A stretch of DNA of 45,798 nt from Phycisphaerales bacterium. GTDB taxonomy: Bacteria; Planctomycetota; Phycisphaerae; Phycisphaerales; UBA1924. A program made the translations under genes and the position numbers. The DNA lies in assembly GCA_016764895.1 (NCBI GenBank), contig JAESRA010000155.1:1-45798 (forward strand). The letters run 5' to 3'. The notes beneath the pieces were generated by a model. That model did no database searches and was not told where the DNA came from. It saw only the letters and a list, made by a program, of their open reading frames with translations. Positions 34,776 through 43,814 of the stretch are shown here, one piece after another (position 1 is the first letter of the stretch; every line of letters begins with the position of its first letter).

Positions 34776-37700
34776 ATGAACCTCCTCGACCCCATCCAAC
34801 TCAACCCAAACTTCAGAACCCTCGCAAAGGCAATGGATTCAGGAGGCCGCGTCGTCGCAACAGGATCCAGCGGCTGCTCCGTCGCCCTCATCGCCCTGGC
34901 TCTCCACCAACGAACAAAGCGTTCAGTCGTCATCGTCTGCGCCCACCTTGACGAAGCCGAAGACCTCCACGCCGAAATCAGCACCCTCGATCCAAAAGCC
35001 TCGACACTCTTCCCCGCCATGGAACTCTCCCCAGGCGAAACCAGTATCTCCGCCGACCTCTTCACTCAGCGACTCTTGATCGCCCGCGACATCGAAGCTG
35101 GCAACACATCGGGCATCATCATCGCCCCAATCGCCGCACTCATGCAACCCATCCCCGCACCGGGTCGCAGCGAATCACTCATCCGAGAACTCGCCGCCGG
35201 CGACTCCATCGACCCCTCCGAACTCATCCAATGGCTCTCAAACCACGGCTACGAACGCAACGACACCATCGAATCCCCAGGACAATTCGCACTCCGAGGC
35301 GGCATCCTCGATATCTTCCCATCAACCGGCGGCGGACTCGACGGAAGTAATAGTGGGGGATCAATCCCACTCCGCCTCGACTTCTTCGGCGACGAACTCG
35401 AAACCATCTCCGAAATCGACCTCGACACCATGGGCTCAGACCGCAAAGTCACCGCCGCCAAACTCGCCGCAATGGGTGAAAAATACCTCGAAGAATCCTC
35501 CGACGACCAATCCTTCCTTCAATCAATCCCACAAGAATCCCTCATCCTCATCGCCGAAACATTCGAAGTCGTCGAGCAAGGCCGAGGCTACTTTGAACGC
35601 GTCCACGACGGCCGAACAATCTTCGGCCCACCCGCCGTCCTCAAACTCCTCGAAACCAGATTCCACGCACTCGCCGAGCTCAACCAATTCTCAGCAGGCA
35701 AAGCCGGAGCCGACACCCTCGTCGCCCTCCCCGTCGAGCCCGTCCCACCCTTCGACCGCGAGAGCAGCCAAGCCATCAAAGAACTCGGCGAACTCGCAAC
35801 CCAGGTTGGCCGAGTAATTCTCACCTGCACCTCCGACGGCGAGTTCGCCCGACTCGGAGAACTCCTCTCCATCCACGCCCGCGGCGCGCCCATCGAGCGA
35901 GAGATCATCGACATCCGCCGCGGCTTCATCTGGCGCACCCATGATCCCGATACCGACAAACCAACCGGATTCGCCATCGTCCCATCGGGCGAACTCCTGC
36001 ACCGATCAAGCGTCCGCCGCCGGGTTTCCAAAATCCGCGCCGGCCGCGCAATGGACACCTTCCTCGACATCCAAGAAGGCGACTATGTCGTCCACGCCGA
36101 CCACGGCATCGCCAAATTCACAGGCCTCACAATCCTCAACGCCTCAGGCACCGCCAAACACAAACAACAACTCGGCAAACCACCAAAGAAACACAAAGAA
36201 GACCAAGAAGAGTACCTCACCCTTGAATTCAAGGGCAAAAGCCGCATCCATGTCCCATGCTCCCAGATCGACCTCGTCCAAAAATATGTCGGCGGCTTCG
36301 CAGGCAAACCCCCGCTCAGTTCCATCGGTGGCAAAAAATGGAAAGCCCAAAAACAAAAAGTAGTCGAATCCGTCAAAGACCTCGCAAGTGAAATGCTCAG
36401 AGTCCGCGCCGCCCGCGAGCACCTGACCGGGTTCCAATATCCCGGCGACTCCCAAATGTTCAAAGACTTCGAAGCCGAGTTCCCCTACGACGAAACCGAA
36501 GACCAAATCTCCGCACTCCTCGAAATCAAAAAAGACATGGCCTCATCCCGCCCAATGGACCGCCTCATCTGCGGCGATGTCGGCTTCGGAAAAACCGAAC
36601 TCGCCATCCGCGCCGCCTTCAGAGTCGTCGAATCCGGAAGGCAAGTCGCCATCCTCGTCCCCACAACCGTCCTTGCAGAACAACACGAACGCACCTTCAA
36701 ACAACGCTACGCCGACTACCCATTCCGAATCGAATCTCTTTCACGCTTCAAAACCAAGAAAGAAATCAAACGCACCCTCGAAGACCTCAAACTTGGGAGA
36801 GTCGACATCGTCGTCGGCACCCATCGTATTCTTTCAAAAGATGTCATCTTCAACGACCTAGGCATGGTCGTCATCGACGAAGAACAACGCTTCGGCGTCG
36901 AACACAAAGAACGCCTCATCCAACTCCGCATGACCGTCGATGTCATGACCCTCAGCGCAACACCCATCCCAAGAACCCTCCACATGTCCATGCTTGGTCT
37001 CCGCGATATTTCCAGTTTGACCACGCCCCCCGTAGACCGAAGAGCCATCGTCACCGAGGTCATCCCCTACAACAAACACCGCATCCAAAGGGCCATCGAG
37101 CGTGAACTCGCCCGCGAAGGGCAAGTGTTTTATGTCCATAACCGCGTATCCAACATCGAGTCCATCGCCGCCGATGTCCGCGCCCTGGTCCCCGGCGCAA
37201 AGGTCATCTTCGGCCACGGCCAAATGGAATCGAGCCAACTCGAAGAAGTCATGCTCAAGTTCATGCGCCGCCAAGCAGACATCCTCGTCTCCACAACCAT
37301 CATCGAATCCGGCATCGACATCCCCACCGCAAACACCATGATCATCAACGACGCCGACCGCTTCGGCCTCTCAGAACTCCACCAACTCCGAGGCCGAGTC
37401 GGTCGTTCCCACCACCGCGCCTACTGCTACCTCCTGCTCCCCGAAGACCGCACCGTCAAAGAAGTCGCCCAAAAACGCCTCAAAGCCATCGAAGAATATT
37501 CCATGCTCGGCGCCGGATTCAAAATCGCCATGCGCGATCTCGAAATCCGCGGCGCAGGCAATCTCCTAGGCGCAGAACAATCCGGCCACATCGCATCAGT
37601 CGGATACGAAATGTACTGCCAACTCCTCGACCAAACCGTCGAACGCCTCAACGACTCAACAATCCAAGACCAAATCACCCACACCAGCGTCGACATCGGC

Positions 37701-38156
37701 CTCATCGGCTACATTCCAAAAAATTACATCCCATCAGACGCGCGGCGTATCGAAGTCTACCGACGACTCGCAATGGCCAGATCACAAAATGAAATCGACC
37801 GCGTCGTCCAAGACTTAACAAGCGCCTACACCAAACCCCCCGAACTCACCCGCCGCCTCATCATGGGCGCTCGCGTCCGCGCCTCCTATCAAGCCCTCAG
37901 CGTCCGCGCCCTGGGCGTCCGAGGCAGCGACATCATCTTCCTCACCGCCGACCCAAACAAACTCGCAACCATACTTGCAAAATCACCCGCCAATACTCGC
38001 GTGATCACAGCCGATCTCGCCCAGACCAACGCCAAAACCGCCGCAGGCCAAAGCTACGCCGAAGTCTATGTCCGACCTGTCGAAGCCCTGCATTCACCCA
38101 TGGCCATCGCCAAAGCCCTCGTCGAGTGGGCACAGCAAACCCCAATGGCAGGCTAA
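34776..38156 (+). CDS. mfd: Transcription-repair coupling factor Mfd
   Basis: An ATP-dependent translocase that removes RNA polymerase stalled at DNA damage and recruits UvrA; 1126 residues from the ATG at 34776. The N-terminal UvrB-like module runs to about 400. The RNA-polymerase-interacting (CarD-like) domain starts at EGDYVVHADHGIAKFTGL (434). The translocase motor has Walker A GDVGFGKTE (599), the DEEQ box VVIDEEQRFG (701), LSATPIPRTLHMSMLGLRD, and motif VI DRFGLSELHQLRGRVGRS (853). The C-terminal TRCF domain starts near 965. A frame extension to 34638 (starting GHHHHTLTH) would overlap the comEA-like gene and is rejected. Codon use is extreme: third positions are mostly C or A. Confidence 0.97.
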   Translation: MNLLDPIQLNPNFRTLAKAMDSGGRVVATGSSGCSVALIALALHQRTKRSVVIVCAHLDEAEDLHAEISTLDPKASTLFPAMELSPGETSISADLFTQRLLIARDIEAGNTSGIIIAPIAALMQPIPAPGRSESLIRELAAGDSIDPSELIQWLSNHGYERNDTIESPGQFALRGGILDIFPSTGGGLDGSNSGGSIPLRLDFFGDELETISEIDLDTMGSDRKVTAAKLAAMGEKYLEESSDDQSFLQSIPQESLILIAETFEVVEQGRGYFERVHDGRTIFGPPAVLKLLETRFHALAELNQFSAGKAGADTLVALPVEPVPPFDRESSQAIKELGELATQVGRVILTCTSDGEFARLGELLSIHARGAPIEREIIDIRRGFIWRTHDPDTDKPTGFAIVPSGELLHRSSVRRRVSKIRAGRAMDTFLDIQEGDYVVHADHGIAKFTGLTILNASGTAKHKQQLGKPPKKHKEDQEEYLTLEFKGKSRIHVPCSQIDLVQKYVGGFAGKPPLSSIGGKKWKAQKQKVVESVKDLASEMLRVRAAREHLTGFQYPGDSQMFKDFEAEFPYDETEDQISALLEIKKDMASSRPMDRLICGDVGFGKTELAIRAAFRVVESGRQVAILVPTTVLAEQHERTFKQRYADYPFRIESLSRFKTKKEIKRTLEDLKLGRVDIVVGTHRILSKDVIFNDLGMVVIDEEQRFGVEHKERLIQLRMTVDVMTLSATPIPRTLHMSMLGLRDISSLTTPPVDRRAIVTEVIPYNKHRIQRAIERELAREGQVFYVHNRVSNIESIAADVRALVPGAKVIFGHGQMESSQLEEVMLKFMRRQADILVSTTIIESGIDIPTANTMIINDADRFGLSELHQLRGRVGRSHHRAYCYLLLPEDRTVKEVAQKRLKAIEEYSMLGAGFKIAMRDLEIRGAGNLLGAEQSGHIASVGYEMYCQLLDQTVERLNDSTIQDQITHTSVDIGLIGYIPKNYIPSDARRIEVYRRLAMARSQNEIDRVVQDLTSAYTKPPELTRRLIMGARVRASYQALSVRALGVRGSDIIFLTADPNKLATILAKSPANTRVITADLAQTNAKTAAGQSYAEVYVRPVEALHSPMAIAKALVEWAQQTPMAG

Positions 38157-38198
38157 TCCCCTTCAAAACACGCAATTTTCGACAGTTCTAACAAACTC

Positions 38199-38230
38199 TT
38201 GACACAAAAACCCACCAGTTCCGATATACT
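38199..38230 (+). promoter_or_regulatory. Possible promoter of the PhoU-like gene
   Basis: TTGACA (38199-38204) matches the -35 consensus exactly and TATACT (38225-38230) matches the -10 at five of six. The 20-bp spacer is longer than the usual 17; using GATATA as -10 makes it 18. The message would have a leader of about 25 bases with AAGGA before the ATG. Confidence 0.5.
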
Positions 38231-38261
38231 ACACAGTCAACAATCCACTTCAAGGACGAAC

Positions 38262-38999
38262 ATGCACAACGACCCAGAACATACATCAGCCGAATTCGAT
38301 TCATCACCATTGACCTCGACCGACATCTCGCTCGACGACGACCTATCCCAGGTCCGCCGCCGCATGATCAGCGAGGCCGCCCAAGCCATCGAGATTGTCA
38401 AATCCGCAATCGACTCGCTCTGGGAACTCGATGAATCGACCGCTTCGATGATCTCAAAGATCGAAAATGAGATCGACAAAGAAGAGGTTGAAATCGAGCA
38501 GGAATGCTACCGGATCCTCGCGCTCAAAAACCCATTCGCTGCCGACTTCCGGCTCCTCACCTTCATCCTTCGCGTCAACACCGATATCGAACGCGTCGCC
38601 GACCACGCCTCATCAATCCGCAAGATCATCGCCCGCATCCAAGCCCCCACACCACAATGGCCAGAATCACTCCGAGAAATGGGCCAGCGCATCCCCGTAA
38701 TGTGTGATCAACTCTTACGCGCCGTCGTCAACACCGACGCCGAACTCGCAAGATCAGTCGTCAAACAAGACCGCGCCATCGACAAACTCGACGGCCAAGC
38801 CTTCGACGAAATCACACTGCTCATCAAAAGCGACCCCACAAAAGCCTCAAACTATCTATTAATCTACCGAGTCGCCCGCGAACTCGAACGCGTCGGCGAC
38901 CTCCTGGGCAACATCGCCGAAGGCGTCATCTACCTCGTCACAGGCGACATCGTCCGCCACACGCCAAAAATAAAGAGAAATAATCCAACAACTTCATAA
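38262..38999 (+). CDS. phoU: PhoU-like phosphate regulatory protein
   Basis: A cytoplasmic helical protein of 245 residues from the ATG at 38262 (MHNDPEHTSAEF), which has AAGGA upstream; an earlier frame start at 38199 lies on the proposed promoter. It has two PhoU three-helix bundles with the family pattern: LILALKNPFAADFRLLTF is seen here as ILALKNPFAADFRLLTFILR, then RVNTDIERVADHASSIRKI; second copy TKASNYLLIYRVARELERVG with DLLGNIAEGVIYLVTGDIVR. In other bacteria PhoU couples the PstSCAB transporter to the PhoR kinase. No pst or phoR gene is in the window. The 105 bp behind mfd contain its own promoter, so it is likely a separate unit. Confidence 0.92.
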   Translation: MHNDPEHTSAEFDSSPLTSTDISLDDDLSQVRRRMISEAAQAIEIVKSAIDSLWELDESTASMISKIENEIDKEEVEIEQECYRILALKNPFAADFRLLTFILRVNTDIERVADHASSIRKIIARIQAPTPQWPESLREMGQRIPVMCDQLLRAVVNTDAELARSVVKQDRAIDKLDGQAFDEITLLIKSDPTKASNYLLIYRVARELERVGDLLGNIAEGVIYLVTGDIVRHTPKIKRNNPTTS

Positions 39000-39017
39000 C
39001 CCAGTGGATACCCAACC

Positions 39018-40667
39018 ATGCCCGTCCTCATCATGACATTCGGGAGTATCTTTACCTTGATCGGGTTAGTACTCTTGGTCAGGGCGATCTTCGGGCACCA
39101 AATTTCGGATCATCCGTTCTGCCGAGCGTGTCGGTATGACTTGATCGGACTGGACATCTCCTCACCAACCCCCTGCCCCGAGTGCGGGGCCGCCGTGGTC
39201 ATTAACACGCGATCCATCATCAAAGGCCAACGCCAAACCCGCCTCTGGCTTCTGCCCATCGCTCTTGTCATCATGCTCGTCGGCTCAGTGGGGATTGGAT
39301 ACACATCAATCAAACGACACCCATCACTCGAATATATCGATTGGCATGGTATCTATGAGCAGTCTTCCGAACCCACATTGCGTTTGTATGAAGCCCTAAA
39401 CGATGAGGACGCTGCCCATGAACTCTGGCGGCGCATGACCAAAGGCAAGATTTCCGACAAGGGACTCAGAATCCTCATCGACCGGGCGATCAAGCACATC
39501 GCCGATCCCTCCGCCGTGTACGACTACCGATGGGGCGGCGTGCTGCTCTATGCACTCTACGATAACCAACTCACCGATCAAGAACGCACCACATTCATCG
39601 AGGGATCCGTCACTTCAAAGATTCATCTGCACGCCTTGCAGAGCAACGACTCAGACACCACTTATGCCGTCATCTCCCACCACGGCGTCGAACGCTTCAT
39701 GGGCTCATGGATGACCACCATCCCGCTCCAACTCAAAGACCGACCCGTCAACAGCATGCGAGCCACATCCGACTTCCGTATCGTGTGCACCCCCCAAATA
39801 TTGGCCATCAACGGCAAACCATTGCCCAATCAAGAAAAATGGGCGAGCACCTCAAATGATTGGGCGGCCATCAACACCGAGTTCGCCACCAGCCGCATCC
39901 ATATCCCCTTCCCCATTGATCAGCAGGTACTCGATGCAACAATCGCCATCAACTATGTTCTTATGCAGAACGATACTCTGGTCCATACCTGGCAGCAGAC
40001 CATCAACACATCCATCCAACGAGCAACTGGCCCCGTTGAGCATGCCCAGCACATCGAAGACCCCGCGATCATCAATCCGATCCTGAGCAATCTGAACATT
40101 GGAATGGTGGTTGTCCCGACCCAGACCGATCTTGCGAGGCAAGCAGATACACGCCGCGGCGTCCGACCAGCGCTTTCCATTCAATCAACCAAGCTCTTTG
40201 ATCACAAACTCCTCGGCGACATCCGATTCCGAATCGGAGACCACCAAATCCCGTACCAATCCATCGAATGGAACCCCCAACCCCGCATTACTTCTCCAAG
40301 GAATCGCGGAAGGTCAATCTGCTATGTTTCAGGTTGGGGATGGAGCGGATCGAGCGAGTTCGATGAAACCCTCGCATACTTCGATCAGCACCATTCCTTC
40401 TGGGAAGAGGCACTCCAAGTCGGAAAGGTCGATGTTCTCATCATCCCCAATCTGAAGATGGCCGAGCAGAACCCAAGGATCACCTCATTCATCAACCGCC
40501 CGATCATCTTCAAAGATGTCCCAGTTTCACCGTTGGTCCCCCGCATCATCACACGGACAAGCAGTCTCACGGGTAAATCGGTCGAGGTCTTGCGATGGAG
40601 TCCTCAGAACTCGCCAACAACAACCCGCTCCCAACCAATCACCGCAGCATTCCTTGATATGGATTGA
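39018..40667 (+). CDS. Zinc-ribbon membrane protein, array copy 1
   Basis: A protein of 549 residues. Plan: TM1 (residues 6-24), zinc ribbon with Cys35/Cys38 and Cys53/Cys56 (FCRACRYDLIGLDISSPTPC, then PECG), a basic stretch, TM2 (about 76-97), then a 450-residue extracytoplasmic part. Positive charges beside the ribbon suggest it faces the cytoplasm. The extracytoplasmic part shares with the other three copies a segment with YDYRWGGVLLYALYDNQLTD and a C-terminal motif NLKMAEQNPRI followed by IFKDVPV. It is the most diverged copy and has a longer helical N-terminal part of the outer domain. Starts 18 bp after the PhoU-like gene. Family unnamed; function unknown. Confidence 0.82.
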   Translation: MPVLIMTFGSIFTLIGLVLLVRAIFGHQISDHPFCRACRYDLIGLDISSPTPCPECGAAVVINTRSIIKGQRQTRLWLLPIALVIMLVGSVGIGYTSIKRHPSLEYIDWHGIYEQSSEPTLRLYEALNDEDAAHELWRRMTKGKISDKGLRILIDRAIKHIADPSAVYDYRWGGVLLYALYDNQLTDQERTTFIEGSVTSKIHLHALQSNDSDTTYAVISHHGVERFMGSWMTTIPLQLKDRPVNSMRATSDFRIVCTPQILAINGKPLPNQEKWASTSNDWAAINTEFATSRIHIPFPIDQQVLDATIAINYVLMQNDTLVHTWQQTINTSIQRATGPVEHAQHIEDPAIINPILSNLNIGMVVVPTQTDLARQADTRRGVRPALSIQSTKLFDHKLLGDIRFRIGDHQIPYQSIEWNPQPRITSPRNRGRSICYVSGWGWSGSSEFDETLAYFDQHHSFWEEALQVGKVDVLIIPNLKMAEQNPRITSFINRPIIFKDVPVSPLVPRIITRTSSLTGKSVEVLRWSPQNSPTTTRSQPITAAFLDMD

Positions 40668-40672
40668 TCTGG

Positions 40673-40678
40673 TATACT
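40673..40678 (+). promoter_or_regulatory. Extended -10 box seven bases before the ATG of array copy 2
   Basis: TGGTATACTG contains TATACT at 40673-40678 preceded by TGG, an extended -10. Seven bases separate it from the ATG at 40686, so transcription would start at or next to the A of the ATG. No Shine-Dalgarno site fits in the 18-bp gap behind copy 1. Confidence 0.6.
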
Positions 40679-40685
40679 GAGCAAC

Positions 40686-42206
40686 ATGATTATCATCGGC
40701 ATTGCGTTCTTCGTCATTGGCTTACTCATGCTCCTCTTTGCCTGGCGCGGACGCATCTTCGCCCAAGGTCAGTTCTGCCGAAAATGCAAGTTCGACCTCG
40801 AAGGTTCTCCAATAGACACCCAAGGCAACAAATGCCCTGAATGTGGCCAACCCATCCACACCCAATCCTCCCGCCGAATCACCCTCCGCCGAAGCTCCCG
40901 GCTCGGGCTGACACTTGCCATTGTGCTCATGGCAAGCGGTATCGCCGCTCTCTGGCTTGGTTCATCTGGAAAAACAAGCATTTTCTTCGGTTTTCTACCA
41001 GACTCAACAATCCTCTGGCTCTCCGAACAAGGGGTTGACGAAGCACTCGATGAACTGGCTGGCCGTATTACTTCGACAACGAATCCCATCCCCGCAGAGT
41101 TTCATATCCGCGCGATCGAGCTTGCTTTGGTGCATCAAGCCGACACCTCGCAGCCATGGAACCCACGCTGGGGCGAAGTGCTCTCCCTGTCGTTCGGCAA
41201 TCCCATCATGACCGACGACCAAATGAAGCAGTATGTCAGGAATGGCACAAATATGAGTGCCCAGATCCGCAACCGCGTACGCCAAGGGGCCGATGCAGTC
41301 GATATCACCGTCACCTCATCTCCAGGACGAATCTCAGCCCAGAACCACAACGAGACCGGGTACTGGATACAAACGCAACTCGTCCGATCGGGCGTGGTGG
41401 GGGACAAGCCACGAAAGTTCTATGGGGATGACCAATCCATGCACAACTTCTATATTCCCAAACACGGGAGTAGTTCCTCATCTCCCTACAGGAACACAAT
41501 CAATCCGTTCGGAACCGGATTTGACAGAGAACCCGGATCGCAAGTCCAGGTCTATGTGGAGTACGAACTGGTGATCCGAGGCCTCGGCCTCGGCGTGGTC
41601 GGAGAATATCGAACCGAGCAATCCATTCTTATCATTGCCCAAGACGAGGATGTCGTTTCGACATTCAAAGACCCAGAGTTGGCCCAAAAATTCTGCGATT
41701 CAATCCAGATTTCACCCGTACGAATACTCAAGAATATCCCAGAACCAACATCAAACTTTGGGATAAGGGCTCTCGGAATACGACTGAAATTCGACGGCAT
41801 CCTCGCATCCGTCGCAATGCAACCGTTCTTGCGTTTTGATGACGGCGAACTCATCGAATTAAACAATAACTGGACCCAGCAAGGACCAAATCCAGCGTTG
41901 AAAGGGAGCGGTGCTTATTTGGCGGCCACCTATTACGACGCCGCGATGTACGAGCGGGTAGCGATCATCACCCAACGCATCATCGACCAAGGACACATTG
42001 ACATCGTTTTCAAAACGGACGCCTCTCTTGCCGAATGGAAACCAGGGATCGACCGAGTCCTGGATTTCACACTGGTCTTTGAAAACATCCCAATCGAAGT
42101 CTACGAGGAGGAAGACACGATCAAGTTCTTTCCAATAACCAAGACGCTGCGAGAGCTTGAGTGGATCGAGCATGGATGCACGGAGGATCATACAGCAGGC
42201 CCATGA
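40686..42206 (+). CDS. Zinc-ribbon membrane protein, array copy 2
   Basis: A protein of 506 residues with the array plan: TM1 (residues 1-20, MIIIGIAFFVIGLLMLLFAW), zinc ribbon Cys31/Cys34 and Cys50/Cys53 (FCRKCKFDLEGSPIDTQGNK, then CPECG), basic RRITLRRSSR, TM2 (about 77-97), large outer domain. Shared elements are SQPWNPRWGEVLSLSFGNPI and, near the C-terminus, TDASLAEWKPGIDRVLD with LVFENIPIEV. The ribbon-coding DNA is nearly identical to that of copy 3, while the outer domains are strongly diverged. No ribosome site precedes the ATG; a -10 box seven bases upstream suggests a leaderless message. Confidence 0.85.
   Translation: MIIIGIAFFVIGLLMLLFAWRGRIFAQGQFCRKCKFDLEGSPIDTQGNKCPECGQPIHTQSSRRITLRRSSRLGLTLAIVLMASGIAALWLGSSGKTSIFFGFLPDSTILWLSEQGVDEALDELAGRITSTTNPIPAEFHIRAIELALVHQADTSQPWNPRWGEVLSLSFGNPIMTDDQMKQYVRNGTNMSAQIRNRVRQGADAVDITVTSSPGRISAQNHNETGYWIQTQLVRSGVVGDKPRKFYGDDQSMHNFYIPKHGSSSSSPYRNTINPFGTGFDREPGSQVQVYVEYELVIRGLGLGVVGEYRTEQSILIIAQDEDVVSTFKDPELAQKFCDSIQISPVRILKNIPEPTSNFGIRALGIRLKFDGILASVAMQPFLRFDDGELIELNNNWTQQGPNPALKGSGAYLAATYYDAAMYERVAIITQRIIDQGHIDIVFKTDASLAEWKPGIDRVLDFTLVFENIPIEVYEEEDTIKFFPITKTLRELEWIEHGCTEDHTAGP
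40770..40894 (+). repeat. 125-bp zinc-ribbon repeat, copy A
   Basis: From CAGTTCTGCCG to CTCCGCCGAAG this stretch aligns without gaps to 42347-42471. By eye I count eight differences in 125 bases (about 94% identity), four of them in one short cluster. It covers the zinc ribbon and the basic segment before TM2. Confidence 0.9.
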
Positions 42207-42249
42207 GCCGATAGATTCACAGTCAAGTTCTCCAAGAGCAATAACTTGG

Positions 42250-42255
42250 TATACT
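42250..42255 (+). promoter_or_regulatory. Extended -10 box seven bases before the ATG of array copy 3
   Basis: TGGTATACTG again, with TATACT at 42250-42255 and exactly seven bases to the ATG at 42263. Sequence and spacing repeat those before copy 2, although the two flanking gene ends differ. No ribosome site is visible. Confidence 0.6.
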
Positions 42256-42262
42256 GCTCATC

Positions 42263-43798
42263 ATGATCATTATTGGAATCGCACTACTCGCTTTCAGCAT
42301 GTTCTTGCTCATATTCGCCTGGCGAGGACGCATCGTTGGCCGAGGCCAGTTCTGCCGAAAATGCAAGTTCGACCTCACCGGCTCTCCAATAGACACCCAA
42401 GGCAACAAATGCCCAGAGTGCGGCCAACCCATCCACACCCAATCCTCCCGCCGAACCACCCTCCGCCGAAGTTCCAAACCCGGGCTCATCGTCGTTGCAT
42501 TTCTCCTATTGGCAGGTCTTACCACCACAGGTATTGGAATCACCGGCAACTCCGCAGCCGTCTACGCCAAAATGCCCGATGGCATCATCGTTCGCCTTTC
42601 TACTATTGGTTCAGGTGGTGCGCTCGATGAACTGGTCAATCGGCTTACCCGTGTCCCCCCGCTAAGCAATGCTCACTGGGATCGACTTATTGACTACGCG
42701 CTCAAAATCCAAGCCGACCCACAGGCCCCATGGAAGCCCGTGATCGGCGAAATCCTCGCTGATGCTTGGATCACCAATCGACTGACCGACGAGCAAATCA
42801 ATCAGTATCTCGATCATGCACTGGACATCCAATTCTTGATGCGTGACCGGGCAGTCCGCGGCTCAACAGAAATACAGTTGACAACCCGGATGACACCAGC
42901 CAGAATCCATTCCCTCAATGGAACCCAAAGCGGCTATTCACTCAAAATTGGCATCGTGAGTTCTTCGATCGGAAAAGAACCCACTCGGCCATATCGACCC
43001 GATGGCAAGACCCTTTGGATATCACATACCGAGATCAACATTCCAAACACCTACTCAAACTGGAGCTATTCAAACGCGGTGGACATTCGTTCGATTGCCA
43101 AAGAAATATCCGCTCAGCCAGGGACAGATTTGCCAATCACGGTCAATGTTGAACTTGCGTTGGTTCCCTCTTCATTGACTTCCAACGGCAACACCGATGA
43201 CACCACCCGATACTACAAAGCCATCACCATCAATAAATCTATCCGAATCCTTGAAGAAGGTACACCTTTGGTCGATACGAAGTCCGACCCATTGAGCATC
43301 CAAAATCTCAAAGAACAATACACAATCTCGGCAATCCGTATGCTCGCCGAATTGGACCCGGATCGAAAAAGTTGGACTCCGATCCTGGGCTTTTCGATAA
43401 TGATCAACGAGGGACTTTCCGACTCGCTGGCTTTTCGCGCGTTCTTGAGGGTCACCGATGGAGCCCAGAGCCAAGAGATCGAAATCGCAAAGGTGATCCA
43501 CGAGCAAACCAACAGCAGAGGTTCCCATGGCACCGCGATCTCCTGGCGGGTGGACCCCGACGATCCCGAAAAATCCAAGCAAGCAGCCGACATAGTGGCC
43601 ATGCTCAAAAAAATTGGTAAAGCAGACATTATTTTACGCTCAGATCCAACGATCGCTGAGGGAAATCCCACGATTGATTCCATCCTCGACACCACATTGG
43701 TCTTTCGTGATGTATCGATCAACCTCGTCGATACCTATGGCAAGATCTGGATGACGACGCTCAATGAGCGACAATGGCATGCATCAAATGAAGATTAG
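42263..43798 (+). CDS. Zinc-ribbon membrane protein, array copy 3
   Basis: A protein of 511 residues, closest in its first 70 residues to copy 2: TM1 (MIIIGIALLAFSMFLLIFAW), Cys31/Cys34 and Cys50/Cys53 in FCRKCKFDLTGSPIDTQGNK plus CPECG, basic RRTTLRRSSK, TM2 (about 76-96). The outer domain has PQAPWKPVIGEILADAWITN and near the end SDPTIAEGNPTIDSILD with LVFRDVSINL, the C-terminal family motif. Unlike the other copies, its PW motif is followed by KPVIGE rather than an RWG. Intergenic gap to copy 2 is 56 bp. Function unknown; a membrane sensor with a cytoplasmic zinc ribbon is a guess from topology. Confidence 0.85.
   Translation: MIIIGIALLAFSMFLLIFAWRGRIVGRGQFCRKCKFDLTGSPIDTQGNKCPECGQPIHTQSSRRTTLRRSSKPGLIVVAFLLLAGLTTTGIGITGNSAAVYAKMPDGIIVRLSTIGSGGALDELVNRLTRVPPLSNAHWDRLIDYALKIQADPQAPWKPVIGEILADAWITNRLTDEQINQYLDHALDIQFLMRDRAVRGSTEIQLTTRMTPARIHSLNGTQSGYSLKIGIVSSSIGKEPTRPYRPDGKTLWISHTEINIPNTYSNWSYSNAVDIRSIAKEISAQPGTDLPITVNVELALVPSSLTSNGNTDDTTRYYKAITINKSIRILEEGTPLVDTKSDPLSIQNLKEQYTISAIRMLAELDPDRKSWTPILGFSIMINEGLSDSLAFRAFLRVTDGAQSQEIEIAKVIHEQTNSRGSHGTAISWRVDPDDPEKSKQAADIVAMLKKIGKADIILRSDPTIAEGNPTIDSILDTTLVFRDVSINLVDTYGKIWMTTLNERQWHASNED
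42347..42471 (+). repeat. 125-bp zinc-ribbon repeat, copy B
   Basis: Partner of 40770-40894 at a constant offset of 1577 bases with no insertion or deletion. Identity includes most synonymous positions, which is unexpected given how far the rest of the two genes has diverged. Confidence 0.9.
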
Positions 43799-43800
43799 CG

Positions 43801-43806
43801 TACAAT
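43801..43806 (+). promoter_or_regulatory. Possible -10 box eight bases before the ATG of array copy 4
   Basis: TACAAT at 43801-43806 lies eight bases before the ATG at 43815, in the 16-bp gap behind copy 3. It is not preceded by TGn and no -35 box is clear, so it is weaker than the boxes before copies 2 and 3. Confidence 0.35.
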
Positions 43807-43814
43807 AAGCTCCC

